Shown: positions 24,040 to 35,425, counted from the first letter of the stretch. The stretch is DNA of 64,000 nt from Amphibalanus amphitrite (GCF_019059575.1 NW_024881529.1:310001-374000); one strand, 5' to 3'. Notes: generated from the sequence alone by a model not told the origin. A program made the numbers and translations.

Positions 24040-25084
24040 GACTATTATTCTCAGGGGCCTCCCATGCCTAGTTTGAATAGAAGGGCCTCTCAGACCATCA
24101 GTCTCAAAGGCCATTTCTGGCCACCGTCAGTCTCAGGGGCCTCCTTTGGCAACTATAGATAGAAGGGCCTCTTAGATCATCAATCCCAGGGGCTTTCTCT
24201 GGCTGGTATGAATAGAAGGGCCTCGCAGATTATTAATTTCAGGGTCGTCTCTTGGTTAGTATGAATAGGAGGGGCTCTCAGACCCTTAAGTTCATGGGCC
24301 TCCTCTGCCTTTTATGAATAGTAGGTCCTCTCAAACCACCAGTCTCAATTGCCTCCTCTGGCCAGTGTGAATAGAAGGGTCTCTCAGACCATCAGTCTCA
24401 TTGGCCTTCTTCCGGCCAGTATAAATATAAGGGCCTGTTAGACCATCAATCCCAGGGGCGCCTTAGGCTAGTATAAATAGAAGAGTCTCTCAGACCATTT
24501 ATCTCAGGGGGCTCCTGTGCAGCTGTGGCTAGTATAAATAAAAGGGTATCTCTGACCATCAGTTCTGACTAGTGAGGGTAGGGGGATCCCAGACCACCAA
24601 TGTCAGGGGCCAATTCTGACTAGTGTGGATGGAGGGGCCTCCCAGACCACCAGTCTCAGGGACCTCCTCTGACTAGTGTGGATAGACGCCAGATGAGCCT
24701 CTCAGACCGCCAGTGTCAGGGGCCTCCCCAGACTAGTGTGGATATTGGGGCCTCCTCAGATCCACTAGCGCCTCTCAGGGCATCAGTTCCAGGGGCCTCC
24801 GCTGACGAGTATGGATAGAGGGCCTCCTTGGATCAACAAGGGTCCCTTGGACTCTGTGCGTGGGGATTCGTGGAACTTATTTTTACCGAGTTTGTTTATT
24901 CTGTAAGGTAACCACGTCCTAGACGAGAGGGCCTCGAGTAAAAAGTGGGTGTGGGGGGAGGGGCAAAACACATGGTTGGCCCCCAGGGCTTCCTCTGAGA
25001 TGTTAGGGGGGGGGGGGCGTGGCCCCCGCAGTGATGCCGCTGGCCCCCCAGAGAAGCTGAAAAGAAAAATAGGTCCTCTCGGCA

Positions 25085-25980
25085 TCACTTATCATTCTGC
25101 TAGGGACTTCATGGTGGTGCGCCGCCCCGCATGAAAACTGCGCGGCTTGAATCAGGCATCAGTACACGTGCAGAAACTGAGCCCACCTGTGCAGCCTGGT
25201 TGAGTGGCTCTAACCAATCGCTAGCCAGGATGTTGCGCCGGTAATACTTATCACTGATAGTGGTTTTCTGTGGCGTCATGAACAGCTTGAATATTACACA
25301 GCAGCTGAACATGCTTCAGGTCTAGATTTTGGCCGGATGTTTGACGCCGGGCGACGCCGTTTGAGCTGCTGGCAGCCCACACATGGTCAATTTGACGGCT
25401 CAACGGATATCGCAGCTCGAACGGCTTCACATCCGACCAGGCCATCTCATTCATCTCTTCCTTCGACCAGTGGACACGCCCTGGCCTAAGTCCAAAGGTG
25501 GTGGACTGGTTGTTTTCCCGTCAATTTCATTGTCTTTTTCAGTTTGAAGGGCAGCAAAACCAAGCTAAAGGGCGGGTAATGGTGAATCATGATGTGGGAC
25601 CTCTTATTATCTGCCTTGGTAAGAATTCGAGTCTGTTTGCGTTTCCCTGTCGCTATCTTGACAACTCTTCTCAATACTTGGCAAAGGGCGCCTTTTGCGA
25701 TCGAGGCCGGACTGAGTCTGCCACCAAGTCCCAGTCTGTTACGCCTCAGGCAGATGTGCTACTGGCTGCTGCTGATGTCCAGCTGCTGACAGACCAGCTC
25801 CTGGCTCATGCCACCATGCCACCAACACTTAGCCTTACTACGAAACGAGAGACTGTACTCCCTTCTCTCCACTTCCTTGAACGAGAACTATCAAATGAAA
25901 CCGTTGGCGACTCGACTCTTACTCAGAGCAAGAGTCATTTCGCAAGGTCAGGTCACTGCTGAGTTGAGAGCAGATACCAG
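25085..25980. other. Gene-free interval with one unrecognised open frame
   Basis: A + strand frame (25498-25962, 154 codons, non-ATG start) has no recognisable domain. Within it TTCATTGTCTTTTTCAG and CTTG|GTAAGA could bound a 93-bp exon, but nothing else supports that. The rest is unremarkable. Confidence 0.3.
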
Positions 25981-25985
25981 AGATA

Positions 25986-26126
25986 TGTCTCATGGAGCTG
26001 AGCTGGCGGCCGCCGCGCCGGTGCACGCGTACTTGCGCTCGTGACATCCGTGCTGGGGGCACTCGTATGTGAACCGTGGTGGCGTTGCCTCTGTGACCCA
26101 GGGGCTACCTGGCCGGCTCGAATACG
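25986..26126 (+). repeat. 5' LTR of the Ty3/gypsy relic (about 141 bp)
   Basis: Starts TGT and matches the 3' LTR along its length except for a few differences and one small variable patch. It is unusually short for Ty3/gypsy. The gag region begins almost immediately after it, leaving little room for a primer-binding site. No flanking duplication was found. Confidence 0.7.
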
Positions 26127-29100
26127 CGGCGATGGCGGGCAGGGCGCCCGAGTTCGATGCGGTCGTTGAGTGCTTCGGTGCTTATACGCGGCGGTTAAAT
26201 CAGTTCTTTGTGGCGCATGATATCGGGAGTGATCAAGAAGCAAAGAAGCGGGCCGTGCTGCTTTGTGCGATCGGCGCAAAAACGTTCGGTCTGCTGGAAG
26301 ATCTTATTGCTCCAGCCACTGTAAGTGAGAAAACATACGATCAGCTGGTCAGCGTTTTGCAAAGTCACTTCGAGCCGGATAAATCTGAAATAGTGGCCAG
26401 ATTCCGGTTTCATTCGTGCTTCAGGAATGACGGTGAGACAGTTGCTAATTTTCTAGCGCGGCTTCGTAAGCTGGCTAAAGACTGTTCGTTCGCACCTAAT
26501 GTCCTTAATGAAATGCTGCGTGACCGTTTGGTCTGTGGCATACGGAACGAGTTGCTGCAACCTTGGTTCTCAGTGAGCCGGGGCTGACGCTCCAGTCGGC
26601 GGAGCAGCTGGCCCAGGCACACGAGTCGGCGGCAGCGAGTGCGGCTGAGCTCAACGGCGGTGCTGAGCAGCGAGCAGATGGAGCCTTCGTTCATCGGCTG
26701 ACTGGTGCCCGGGGTCCGCTGCGGCTGCGTAGCAGTTCTAGGGGTGCCGGTGCTGCCCGCGCTCCTGCCGGCTACAGGGACGGCGGTGGCGGCGCAGCGG
26801 ACTCCAGAGCTGGTGGTCGGCTGCGCTCTCAGCATGACAGGACGACGCCCGGGCCAGCACGGCGGCGAGCTGTTTCAGGTGCCTGAGGTATCATCAGCCG
26901 GACACGTGCCCGTTCATCGATAAGGTGTGCTACAGCTGTGGCCTCAGGGGTCACGTCCGAGCTGCCTGCAGGAAGAACCAGCAGCACCTCCGCCATGTCT
27001 CGGCTGATGGCGACGCGTTACAAGGGTCGGACGCGCAGGAGGGTAGCAGAGAGGACGGCACTACGCAACCGAGGAGTTCTAGTCCCGGGACCGGTGAGGA
27101 GGTGTACAGCATTTTCACCGTCCGGACCGGCCTCGGTGTCAGGCGACCGCCGCTGATGGTGCCGGTAGCGCTCGACGGTCAGAAGGTCGAGATGGAGCTG
27201 GACACCGGGGCGACTCTGTCGGTCTGCTCTGACGCCGGGTTTCGGCAGCTCTGGCCCTGTGGAGGGCCGAAGCTGGAACCGTGTTCGGTGAAGCTGAAGA
27301 CCTACAGCGGTGAGCAGCTGCCAGTCATGGGGCAGCTGCTTCGTTCGAACGTTCACTGCAGCTGCCTGCAGTGAACGTTCAGTACGGCGGACAGGCTCAG
27401 CGACTACCTCTCATCGTAGTCGAAGGTGGTGGGCCCTGGCTGTTCGGCAGGAACTGGCTGGGACACATCAGGCTCGACTGGCCCTCCATCTGTTGAGTGA
27501 CTGCGGAGACCCGTGTGCAGCCCATCCTGGACGAGTTCGCTGACGTCTTCAAGGAGGAGCTGGGCTGCTATCGAGGCGGGGAAGTCGCATCGACGTAGAC
27601 CCGGACGTCCAGCCTAGTTTCTTCAAGCCTCGCACCGTACCGCTGGCCTTCAGGGAAGCTGCGGACGCCGAGCTGGAGGACCAGATCCGTGGCGGACTCT
27701 GGGAACAGGTACGGCACAGCAAATGGGTGGCTCCCTTGGTGGTTGTCCCCAAGGCTGGGGGTCAGTCAATACGGGTGTGTGGGGACTACCGCTTGACCGT
27801 CAACAGGGCTGCTAAGGCAGAGCAGTATCCCTTGCCGCGTGTGGAGGAACTGTACTCAAAACTGTCGGGATGTACCATATTTTCACAGATCGACTTGAAA
27901 AACGCGTATAATCAGCTTCCGCTAGATGAAAAGGCCCGCGAGTATCTCACGGTAGACACCCCGAGGGGTCTTCTTCGACCCCTTCGGTTGACCTTCGCCT
28001 ATTCGAGTGCAGTGTCGCTGTTCCAACTTCCAGCGGACGCTGGAAACTGTCCTGGCTGGTATCTCCGGCGTTCGGGTCTTCTTGGACGACATTGTAGTCG
28101 CGGGTGTCGATGCCGCTGCGCATGACGAGGCCCTCCGGCAGGTTCTTAGACGGCTGGAGGAAGCGGGTTTTAGGGTCAACAATGCCAAGTGTAGCTTCGG
28201 CGTCAGCAGCGTGACCTATCTGGGGCTTAAGATAAGCAGCCGTGGTGTGGAGACCACCGACGAAAAAACGGCCACGATTGTCCGTGCCCCGGAACCGCGG
28301 GATGCTAAGGAACTGCGTAAGTGGCTTGTAATCAACTACTATGGGAAATTCCTTGAGAACCTGGCGAGTGTCTTGGCTCCGCTCTATCGTCTTCTAAAGG
28401 CAGATCAGCCCTGGCAGTGGGCTGAGGCAGAGAAGTCTGCTTTTCGGAAAGCCAAAGAGATGGTAGTTAGCCCTCCTGTACTAGCCCATTTTGATCCCGC
28501 CCTTCCGGTGGTTCTCGCCTGTGACGCGGGACCGGTCGGCATTGGCTGTGTGTTGAGTCAGCGGACGTCACAGGGCGAGCGACCTGTGGCCTACTATTCG
28601 CGCACGTTGAATGACACCGAAACTAGATACTCACAGACTGATAAAGAGGCATTAGCTGTAGTGACCGGCTTTAAGAAATTTCACTATTACCTAGCGGGGC
28701 GAACTTTCACTATACAGTCAGATCATAAGCCTCTCATAGGCCTCATAGGAGAGCAGAAACCTTTGCCCGTGATGGCGTCACCTAGGATGGTCCGCTGGGC
28801 TCTGATGCTTGGGGCCTACTGAGTACCGGCAAGGATCTAAGCAAGGCCACTGTGACGCGCTTAGCAGGCTGCCTTCGTGCGAGGAGGCTTGTTCGAGCGT
28901 TCCAATTCCGGCTGAGACTGTCCATTTACTTGAGTTCATCGACTCATCCCCATTCCCCAGTGAATGTGTCCCAGATACAGCGGTAGACCGCTCTGGATCC
29001 CGTGTTGTCAGCGGTACATCGATATGTCAGAGATGGCTGGCCGGATGTCAATAGTGTTTCCCTCAGCCCTGATTTTCAGCCGTACAGGTCCCGTATAGGT

Positions 29101-30491
29101 GAACTGAGTGTGCAGGATGGCTGTGTTTTGTGGGGGTCACGAGTGGTGGTTCCGCCGCAGGGACGGGGTGCCATGTTAAAGTTATTACATGAAGGTCATG
29201 CTGGCGAGTGTAGAACCAAAATGTTGGCTAAAATGTATGTTTGGTGGCCAAAAATCGATGACGACATTCGTGATATCGTGAAGTGTTGTGTGAAGTGTCA
29301 GGAACTGAAGGGCAGGGCCCCTGACGCTCCACTGCATCCTTGGCAGTGGCCGACTCGACCTGGCAGCGAGTCCATGTAGACTATTGCTCGGCTAACGGAT
29401 AGATGTTTCTGGTGATAGTCGACGCCCACTCCAAATGGATGGACGTCTACCCAACTCGTTCCTCCGACTCACTGATCACGATTGAAAAATTACGAGCGTC
29501 GTTTGCGTGCTGGGGAGTGCCAACAGTGCTAGTGACAGACTACGCCCAGTGTTTTGTATCACAGCAATTCAAAACGTTTTGCAGTGTAAATGGGATCAGG
29601 CACTTAACGACACCCAGCCTATCACCCAAATCAAACGGCTTAGCCGAAAGAAGCGTGCAAAGCTTCAAAAACGGGCTGTACAAACAGATCTCGGGGTCCA
29701 TTGAGACCAAGGTCTCTCGATTTCTGTTTAGGTACCGCACAACACCGCATACTACGACCTCATGTACGCCCGCCGAATTATTTCTGGGTCGTGTGCCACG
29801 CACTCATTTAGATGGTTTGCTACCAGATAGGCAGGAGCGTATACGGAGACAGCAGGAGGCTCAAAAGACGTACCGTGATCGAAATGCCCGTGAACGATGT
29901 CTGAACCCGGGTGACCCTGTGTATGTGCCTGCTGTCGATAGATTGCAGGGATTGGAGCGTTGTCGGTGGGCGCCCGGTCGTGTAGTGTTCGTAGAGGGAG
30001 TTAAGGTCACTGTGGAGCTAAATGACGTAAGGGTGATTGTGCGGCACGCCGACCAGGTTCGTGAGCGATATTCAGCTGTTCCGCATGTCGCTAACGATCC
30101 TCTCCGTTCCAGAGTGACACCGATACCTGCTCCTGATCCGGTCACGGAGAGCGCCGCTGCATCTGCACGGCATGCTCCCGTTCCCGGACAACTGGCCTCC
30201 ACTCCCGACCGGCTGCCGGCTCCTGATCGAGCGCCTGCTCCTGGCCGGCCGCCTGTTCCGGCGCCGCCAGGGCTGACCGGAGCGGTGCCCGCGCCGGGTG
30301 TGACCACCGTCCCGCCGTCCGCACCCTCTCCCAGCGCGCCGCGGTACCGGCTGAGAGACCGGTCCACCCTGCGGCCCCCAGACCGATACGTGGCGAGCTA
30401 TGAGTAGGCGTTTTGTTTCAGTTGTTATTTGTTCTGTGATGTGCGTATTTATTTGCTTGTCCATGCTGTGCAAGTATTCGGGGTGGAGGAG

Positions 30492-30628
30492 TGTCATGGA
30501 GCTGAGCTGGCGGCCGCCGCGCCGGTGCACGCGTACTTGCGCTCGTGACATGCGCTCATGACACTCGTATGTGAACCGTGGTGGCGTTGCCTCTGTGACC
30601 CGGGGGCTACCAGGCCGGCTCGAATACA
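30492..30628 (+). repeat. 3' LTR of the Ty3/gypsy relic (137 bp)
   Basis: TGTCATGGAGCTGAGC at the start and CGGCTCGAATACA at the end give TGT...ACA termini. It pairs with the 5' copy. The similarity suggests a fairly recent insertion. Confidence 0.75.
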
Positions 30629-31489
30629 GTTTGGACCGAGACACCGTCTGTGATAATATGCATTCATCCAATTTTCCAGCTTCCACATTAAACAAGAAAC
30701 TGTGCGAGCAGATATGGCGAAAAAATAGATGTCCGGATAATTTCGTTACACCCTGTATGTTCTAGTGCAAACTAATGCTATGATGCTAGGGGAGCGGCTG
30801 CAGGCTGGCGTAGCGCGTGCGGCCTTACGGTGGTTGGGTGAACGTGCCACCTTCTGCTGTGGGGTGGGTGGGATGGGGGAGGTCCTCCTTGACCCCGTGC
30901 CGGCCCCGCCACCTGTGCTGCGCCATCTTTGGGCTGGCGACGGTGTGGAAGCGCGTACCTTCCGTCAGTTTTCCAGGCATCTGAAGTCTGAACTCGGCGC
31001 TGGCCCTGTCGTCGATGTCTGCGCGTGAGCCGTGACGGGTGCCACAGCCTGCTGGCACCGGCGGGTACGTGCCGTGTACATGTGGTGCGGACTGCGGGAC
31101 CGACTTGAACCACTCGAAGCCAACGGAGACCAGCCACCCTCATTCGCTCAGATTTATGTGAACGACCCACGAGCCGAAATACTGATGCCGAGGACCACGC
31201 ACGCATTGTGGCATCACATAGAGAACACCTATTACATCCGGGAACGACTCCGATCGGCCATTTTCGGGAAATTTGCCGTCCGCGGTGAATATTCCTGGGA
31301 ATATGCTCTGAACGTATCAACCGAATTTGATGTTAGTGCCGGACCCGTGGACTCGGAACTGCGTCACTAATGCCTGTTCATAAATGTAGCGCGGCGTGAG
31401 CCATCCATGGACTGCGTGTTTCTTTTTTCCAACCAAAGGTAAGCACTATACCTGAAGATGCTTCTTTGTAACCAAACCAAACAAAAACT
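30629..31489 (+). other. Interval with a possible Helitron-like protein scrap
   Basis: A + strand frame (31032-31370) contains PPSFAQIYVNDPRAE near 31134-31180, a phrase like that in the N-terminal Helitron-like domain. The residues before and after do not continue the match, so at most this is a short decayed piece. The area at 30.80-31.13 kb is GC-rich; nothing else is recognised. Confidence 0.25.
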
Positions 31490-31680
31490 AACAACCTAAC
31501 CTAACCTAACTTGACCTAACCTACAGCCTACAAACCTACAACGCGCCAAAAATTTCAGCCGCCGGCGGGATTCGAACCTTCGGTCCTCTGAACACGGGGC
31601 GAGTGCGCTAACCAACCACTTCACCTCGCAGACAGCTGGCCGGATAAAGGTATTGTAAGTCACTTGACAATGACGCACTG
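31490..31680 (-). mobile_element. tRNA-derived SINE with a TTAGG-repeat tail
   Basis: On the minus strand a tRNA-like head carries an A-box-like AAGTGGTTGGTTAGCGCAC and a B box GGTTCGAATCC, followed by a short body (GGCGGCTGAAATTTTTGGC) and a tail of GGTTAGGTCAAGTTAGGTTA type. The head cannot fold as a proper tRNA (no acceptor pairing), so it is not a tRNA gene. The tail matches the arthropod telomere repeat TTAGG, either by origin or by slippage of a pentanucleotide tail. Confidence 0.6.
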
Positions 31681-32269
31681 GGATATACTCCGTATAGCGC
31701 CTTCCTTTGATTGGAAAAAAGAATTACTTACGCCCGTGGACTAGCCTCTTCAACTCCGTAGCAGTGTCTCCCAATCTGCGGAAAGTTCAGCTGGTCGCAT
31801 GATAACCGTGGCCATGGATGATATAACACTGGATTGGTGTCTCGTGTAAATTAACATTGGGATCCGCGACATTGGGATCAGCCCTGCCATCTAGCGAGAG
31901 AATTATCGTAAGTTAGGAGCAAGCCGAGTGAACGCCATCTCTCAGCATTATGACACACGTGGGTGTGGTGTGTTAGTTGGCTTGAAGTGCATATTCCCAC
32001 GAGTTGGAGGTAATCTCACTGGACCTGAGACGACAAAAAAAACGTCTTAAATGCTTGAAAGCCAAAAACGTCAAGCAGCCTTTAGGTAATAACGAAAATA
32101 AAATGCGTAAGACGGTGTGTATTGAAACGCCCAGTCCCATCGGCTTGTACGACCTTTTATATGGTCATTTACTCACAATGGTACAGCAGTTTAACAATAT
32201 GTCACTTACATATTTGGTAGGCTTATTCCTTCTTCTCCGAATTTCGCCCGATTTTCTTCATCTTAGTTA

Positions 32270-32545
32270 ATGTTACGGCACGTGTCACGTGCCAACTTAG
32301 GGGTGTCGAAACTGTTCCACATAAAGTAACTCCGCAATGGCTGGGCCAATTACAGTAAAACTTCGTCAATAGTTAGGCACCCAGTGGCCAATGCATTTCC
32401 ATGTGTCACTATGGGGTGCTACTGCACGTGCGCACGTGCGGGGTGCCGCTTCCATATCTCAAGAACGGCTGGGCGGATAACACTCAAACTTGGTACACAA
32501 ATGTCACATCGATGCTCGCACTGCATTGATCAGTGCTTACATTGG
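32270..32545. repeat. Fragment of the CACGTG-rich repeat also seen at 62.6-63.3 kb
   Basis: GGCACGTGTCACGTGCC, GGGGTGC..., TGCACGTGCGCACGTGC and TCTCAAGAACGGCTGGGC match the element near 63.0 kb in the same order. The ends of that element are not present here. Confidence 0.6.
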
Positions 32546-32744
32546 TGCAGAGCTGTTAGGAAAACGATGAAATGAGATGCGTGGTGTTTATGCCTTTCTT
32601 TTCCAGCAGCTGATTGATTCGCAACAGGAGATCCTTGTTTGCGAAGGCTTCGTCTCCCTTTTCCACCCCTTGTTTAAAATAACATTTACAATGTACGAAG
32701 ATCACACAAAAAGTTGTTTTAAGCGGCTATCTTGGGCCAGGGCT

Positions 32745-32965
32745 GCGAAGTTGTAGTCAGAGCCAGCGGTTCTGTTCCGACTCGGAGTCGGTTGATCTTT
32801 AAAAGCTGTAGCCCGAGTATGAGTCGAACGTCACTGAAAAGTCATCACTCCACAGACTTACCAGGGCTGCAGAGTCGGAGTCAGAGTCGGAGTCTGTGTG
32901 AATTGACAGTTCTGCCCGGAGGAGTCGGAGTCGATATTTGGATACCGGAATCGGAGTTGGAGCCA
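32745..32965. repeat. GGAGTC/GAGTCG short tandem repeat, two blocks
   Basis: Two blocks each begin AGGGCTGC(G/A)(A/G)AG and run into GACTCGGAGTCGG or GAGTCGGAGTCAGAGTC. The second block is longer. It is a simple hexamer-type repeat inside the long-TIR element. Confidence 0.6.
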
Positions 32966-33540
32966 AAGTTGCTGAAATTTCATCGACTACGCACCACCGG
33001 TTGGGTCCTTTTCATAGAGCGTCTTGAATGACATATTGAGCGGCAATGACGTTAGCAATTCCGTTTAAGTTTTTCATTAGACTTATAGATAGTATTTACG
33101 TTCGTTTTGTTCTTTGATCGGACAATTTGTTTGATTTAGGCCAAGTAAAGACTCATGTGAAAAATAGCGAAAACGACACGTGCTGGCGAAGTCTCCAATA
33201 ACTCCCTGTTTCACGATTTAATGAGGAAATAACATGGAACTGCTTATCTTATTACTGACCCTGCACATAAATCTATTAATTTCTTCGCTTTTACTGACAT
33301 ATAAAGACATAACCTTTTGAAAAATTGCACAACAAGCCTGTTACTACACCACACTCCCGTGTGTCACAATGCTAATCAGCGGCGTTCACTCGGCTTGCTC
33401 CTAACTTACGACAATTCTCCCGCTAGATGGCAGGCCTGAGCTCAATGTCGCCAAAAACTGCGAAGACACCAATCCATTATTATCTCATCCATGCCGTGGC
33501 GAAGTTTTCTGGCTCTGTTTCAACGGCTCCTTCATATTCC

Positions 33541-33655
33541 CTTCATATCAGCATAAGCCAGATTTAGGCTAACTTGCAATTAAACGATCAAAAATGTTAG
33601 CGTAAGTTTCGTTAGGGTAAATTAAACGGTGTTTTATTTGGTTAGGCTAAGCCCG
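33541..33655. repeat. Second copy of the GGCTAAC small repeat
   Basis: It shares TTTAGGCTAACTT, AATTAAACGATC and TTAGGCTAAGCCC with the repeat at 15.06-15.24 kb. It ends before a T-rich frame with no gene features. Confidence 0.45.
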
Positions 33656-33898
33656 AAAAACGCGTATTCATGAAAAGGTCCCAAGAATACGCCATGGGAA
33701 TACTTTGTTTTGTGCAGCATTCCCGTACGACAAAAAAAAAAAAGTTTTTTATCGGTCTGTTGAATTGTTGATATCTGGCAGAGAACTAGATAATTAAGTA
33801 TGAATGGCATGAGCAGGACAGTGTCAATGGACTCTGAGCAGCTGAAGAGCACCGTTGACCAGGGTGTCAATACCGTTCAATAATCTGTCACGACCTGA

Positions 33899-33936
33899 GC
33901 ACAGACTTCTCTACATATAGAGAGAGAAGTCTGTGC
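33899..33936. repeat. Perfect 14-bp hairpin
   Basis: GCACAGACTTCTCT pairs with AGAGAAGTCTGTGC around a 10-base loop. No T-run follows, so it is not a terminator. It could be a MITE core or a cruciform; no function can be assigned. Confidence 0.6.
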
Positions 33937-34083
33937 CTGGGGCGATCTAATTGCGTGAATTACGATTGGACAGGCCACAGCGACACCTCTAAGTGTCTTG
34001 AGCCTGCATATTACATGCTAATAAACAGTATTTAAGATATTGGTGCTTCTTACATGACGATATTGTTTTTCCACAACTAAAAA

Positions 34084-34368
34084 TAGCCGTTTCCACGACA
34101 GGTTATCTGGCGAATGAACCAAACTTTACTAAGTCTGCACCAAACATCTGTCACAACAAATATCTTCAAATTCGCCATATCATGAATTTATTTTAGTGTT
34201 TTAATCGAAAATAATATCAGATTATTCGAAAAATCAGATGTATAAGCAACCACCTCAAACCAAGCTCATAACTGCTAGCAACACAATGAAACTAATTTGA
34301 CCAAATCTGCACCAACTCCGCACTAAATGCAGCCAAATGTGTACCAGACAGCAGTCGTGAAAACGGCC
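34084..34368. mobile_element. MITE copy 1 (ends TAGCCGTTTCCACGAC)
   Basis: The left end TAGCCGTTTCCACGAC...TTATCTGG is inverted at the right as TGGCCGTTTTCACGAC...TGTCTGG. The interior is AT-rich with repeats of CCAAATCTGCACCAA and ACAACAAATAT. The same ends and an ACAACAAATAT word occur in the copy at 61.9 kb. Confidence 0.6.
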
Positions 34369-35354
34369 AATATGACCAATGAGTACATTTGACCATAAAA
34401 TTGATTGCTTGCTTGTCTGTTTGTCTGAATTATATTTGTCTAGGGATGTGTCGATACCAATGAGCCAGGTCATGCGACATGCGCTTGACCTTTTAATTGA
34501 TCAGCGCAGCCAAGGAGAAGTTTAGTTATCAGGTGAAGTGCCGCCTAAACAATCACCGCGCGGCTTCTCAGGCGTGGGAATGGAATCCGAGGAGGTCCAG
34601 CAGGTTAGCATTTCGCTAGCAGGTGTCCGTTCGGAATTTGAGGCTCGGTAGGCTAGCCTTGATCACAGACGTGTGAAGCAAACAATAGAGGCACGTCAGA
34701 TGTTCTCGATCGCCGGTAAGCTGCGGTTAGCGTGATCGAGCGATACGATCGTGCTGAATCCGGGTCCTCGGTGTGCCTACCTCAGACGGGTGAGGTCACA
34801 CCTGCACGTCATCATCTTCGCGTAGAAAGAATCAAACGCCTCAGACATGAATTTATGTTTGAAAAATTTGAGCTGTAAAGGTGCCTGGATAAAGGGAAGG
34901 GCAGTGAAAATATTTATTTTTGAATACCCTAGGAGCACATAATTCATGAAATATGTTAGTGATGCTATGACTCGAATAGTAATATCGCCATTGTTAACAC
35001 TTATGACGCTCTTTGGATTTTTACGGGTGAAAGGGACTAAATTAGACCGTTCGTTCATAGTTTCGAAATACACCCGCTAGCGAGAAAGTCTGCTGAAAAA
35101 ACGACAATCGGGGACGTCCCTCAGCCGAAAACCTTCCGACTGTGCATCGGTATGTATGGCGGACTGCTAAAATATGCAGGTGTGAAAGCGCCGGCCAGAG
35201 ATCGTTAGACAGACCTGTCTACCTGTGTGGGACCGGTCACAAGTGCAGGCCCAGGACACACCAAGGGTGGAGGGGTCACAACTCACGACACGCTCCACGG
35301 CGCGGCGGAGTGGACATGTCACAAGGTCACAGCTTACAGCGTGGAGGGCGCGCC

Positions 35355-35425
35355 ACGCCACACTACACTACACCACCACTACATACTACACACATACACT
35401 ACATACCACACTACACACGCCACGG
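35355..35425. repeat. CACTA/CACTACA simple repeat
   Basis: Low-complexity CACTACACTACACCACC-type DNA, between GC-richer sequence. Frames through it are by-products. Confidence 0.7.

Larger units (their letters stand above)
20660..25075. mobile_element. Foldback-type element with arms built of 53-bp tandem units
   Basis: The left arm (about 20660-22665) and right arm (about 24040-25075) are long inverted repeats. Reading inward, both show GGGGGCCAGCGGCATCAC, GGGGGCCAACCAT, GAATAAACAAACTC, AAGGGACCCTTGTTGATCC and then tandem units starting GAGGCCCCTGAGACTG with period about 53 bp. The left arm is longer only because element C (901 bp plus 4) sits in it; without C both arms are close to 1.1 kb. 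The loop (22666-24039) holds another tandem repeat and a MITE. No transposase is seen, as is usual for foldback copies. Exact ends and duplication are not resolved. Confidence 0.75.
25986..30628 (+). mobile_element. Ty3/gypsy LTR retrotransposon relic, broken
   Basis: A relic about 4.6 kb long with short LTRs at both ends. In order: a gag region (about 26.1-27.0 kb) ending in a CCHC knuckle (CYSCGLRGHVRAAC); an aspartic protease core (ELDTGATLSV, about 27.2 kb); reverse transcriptase (about 27.7-28.2 kb, with QIDLKNAYNQLP and VFLDDIVV); RNase H (about 28.4-28.8 kb, VVLACDAGPVGIG); an integrase with HHCC finger and core (about 29.2-29.8 kb, SNGLAERSVQSFK); and a proline-rich tail. Integrase after RNase H is the Ty3/gypsy order. 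No envelope gene is seen. The reading frame is broken in about half a dozen places, so it is a fossil, though the LTRs remain alike and the copy is not very old. Confidence 0.85.
31808..33513. mobile_element. DNA element with long (about 180 bp) terminal inverted repeats
   Basis: The left segment (31808-31985) and right segment (33340-33513) are inverted repeats sharing GGATTGGTGTC, CTAGCGAGAGAATTATCGTA / TACGACAATTCTCCCGCTAG, GGAGCAAGCCGAGTGAACGC and a GTGTG...CACAC end. The 1.35-kb interior contains a CACGTG-repeat fragment and a GGAGTC-rich repeat but no transposase, so it is non-autonomous. The superfamily is not determined; no clear duplication. Confidence 0.6.

Noticed and set aside
30778-31320. 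180-codon minus-strand frame
   Set aside because: Arg/Pro/His-rich translation of GC-rich DNA with no domain; likely a compositional by-product.
31560-31632. Minus-strand tRNA gene
   Set aside because: A- and B-box-like sequences are present, but acceptor and anticodon stems do not pair; better explained as the head of a SINE.
33899-33936. Transcription terminator or microRNA precursor
   Set aside because: The hairpin is perfect but short, lacks a following T-run and is too small for a microRNA precursor.
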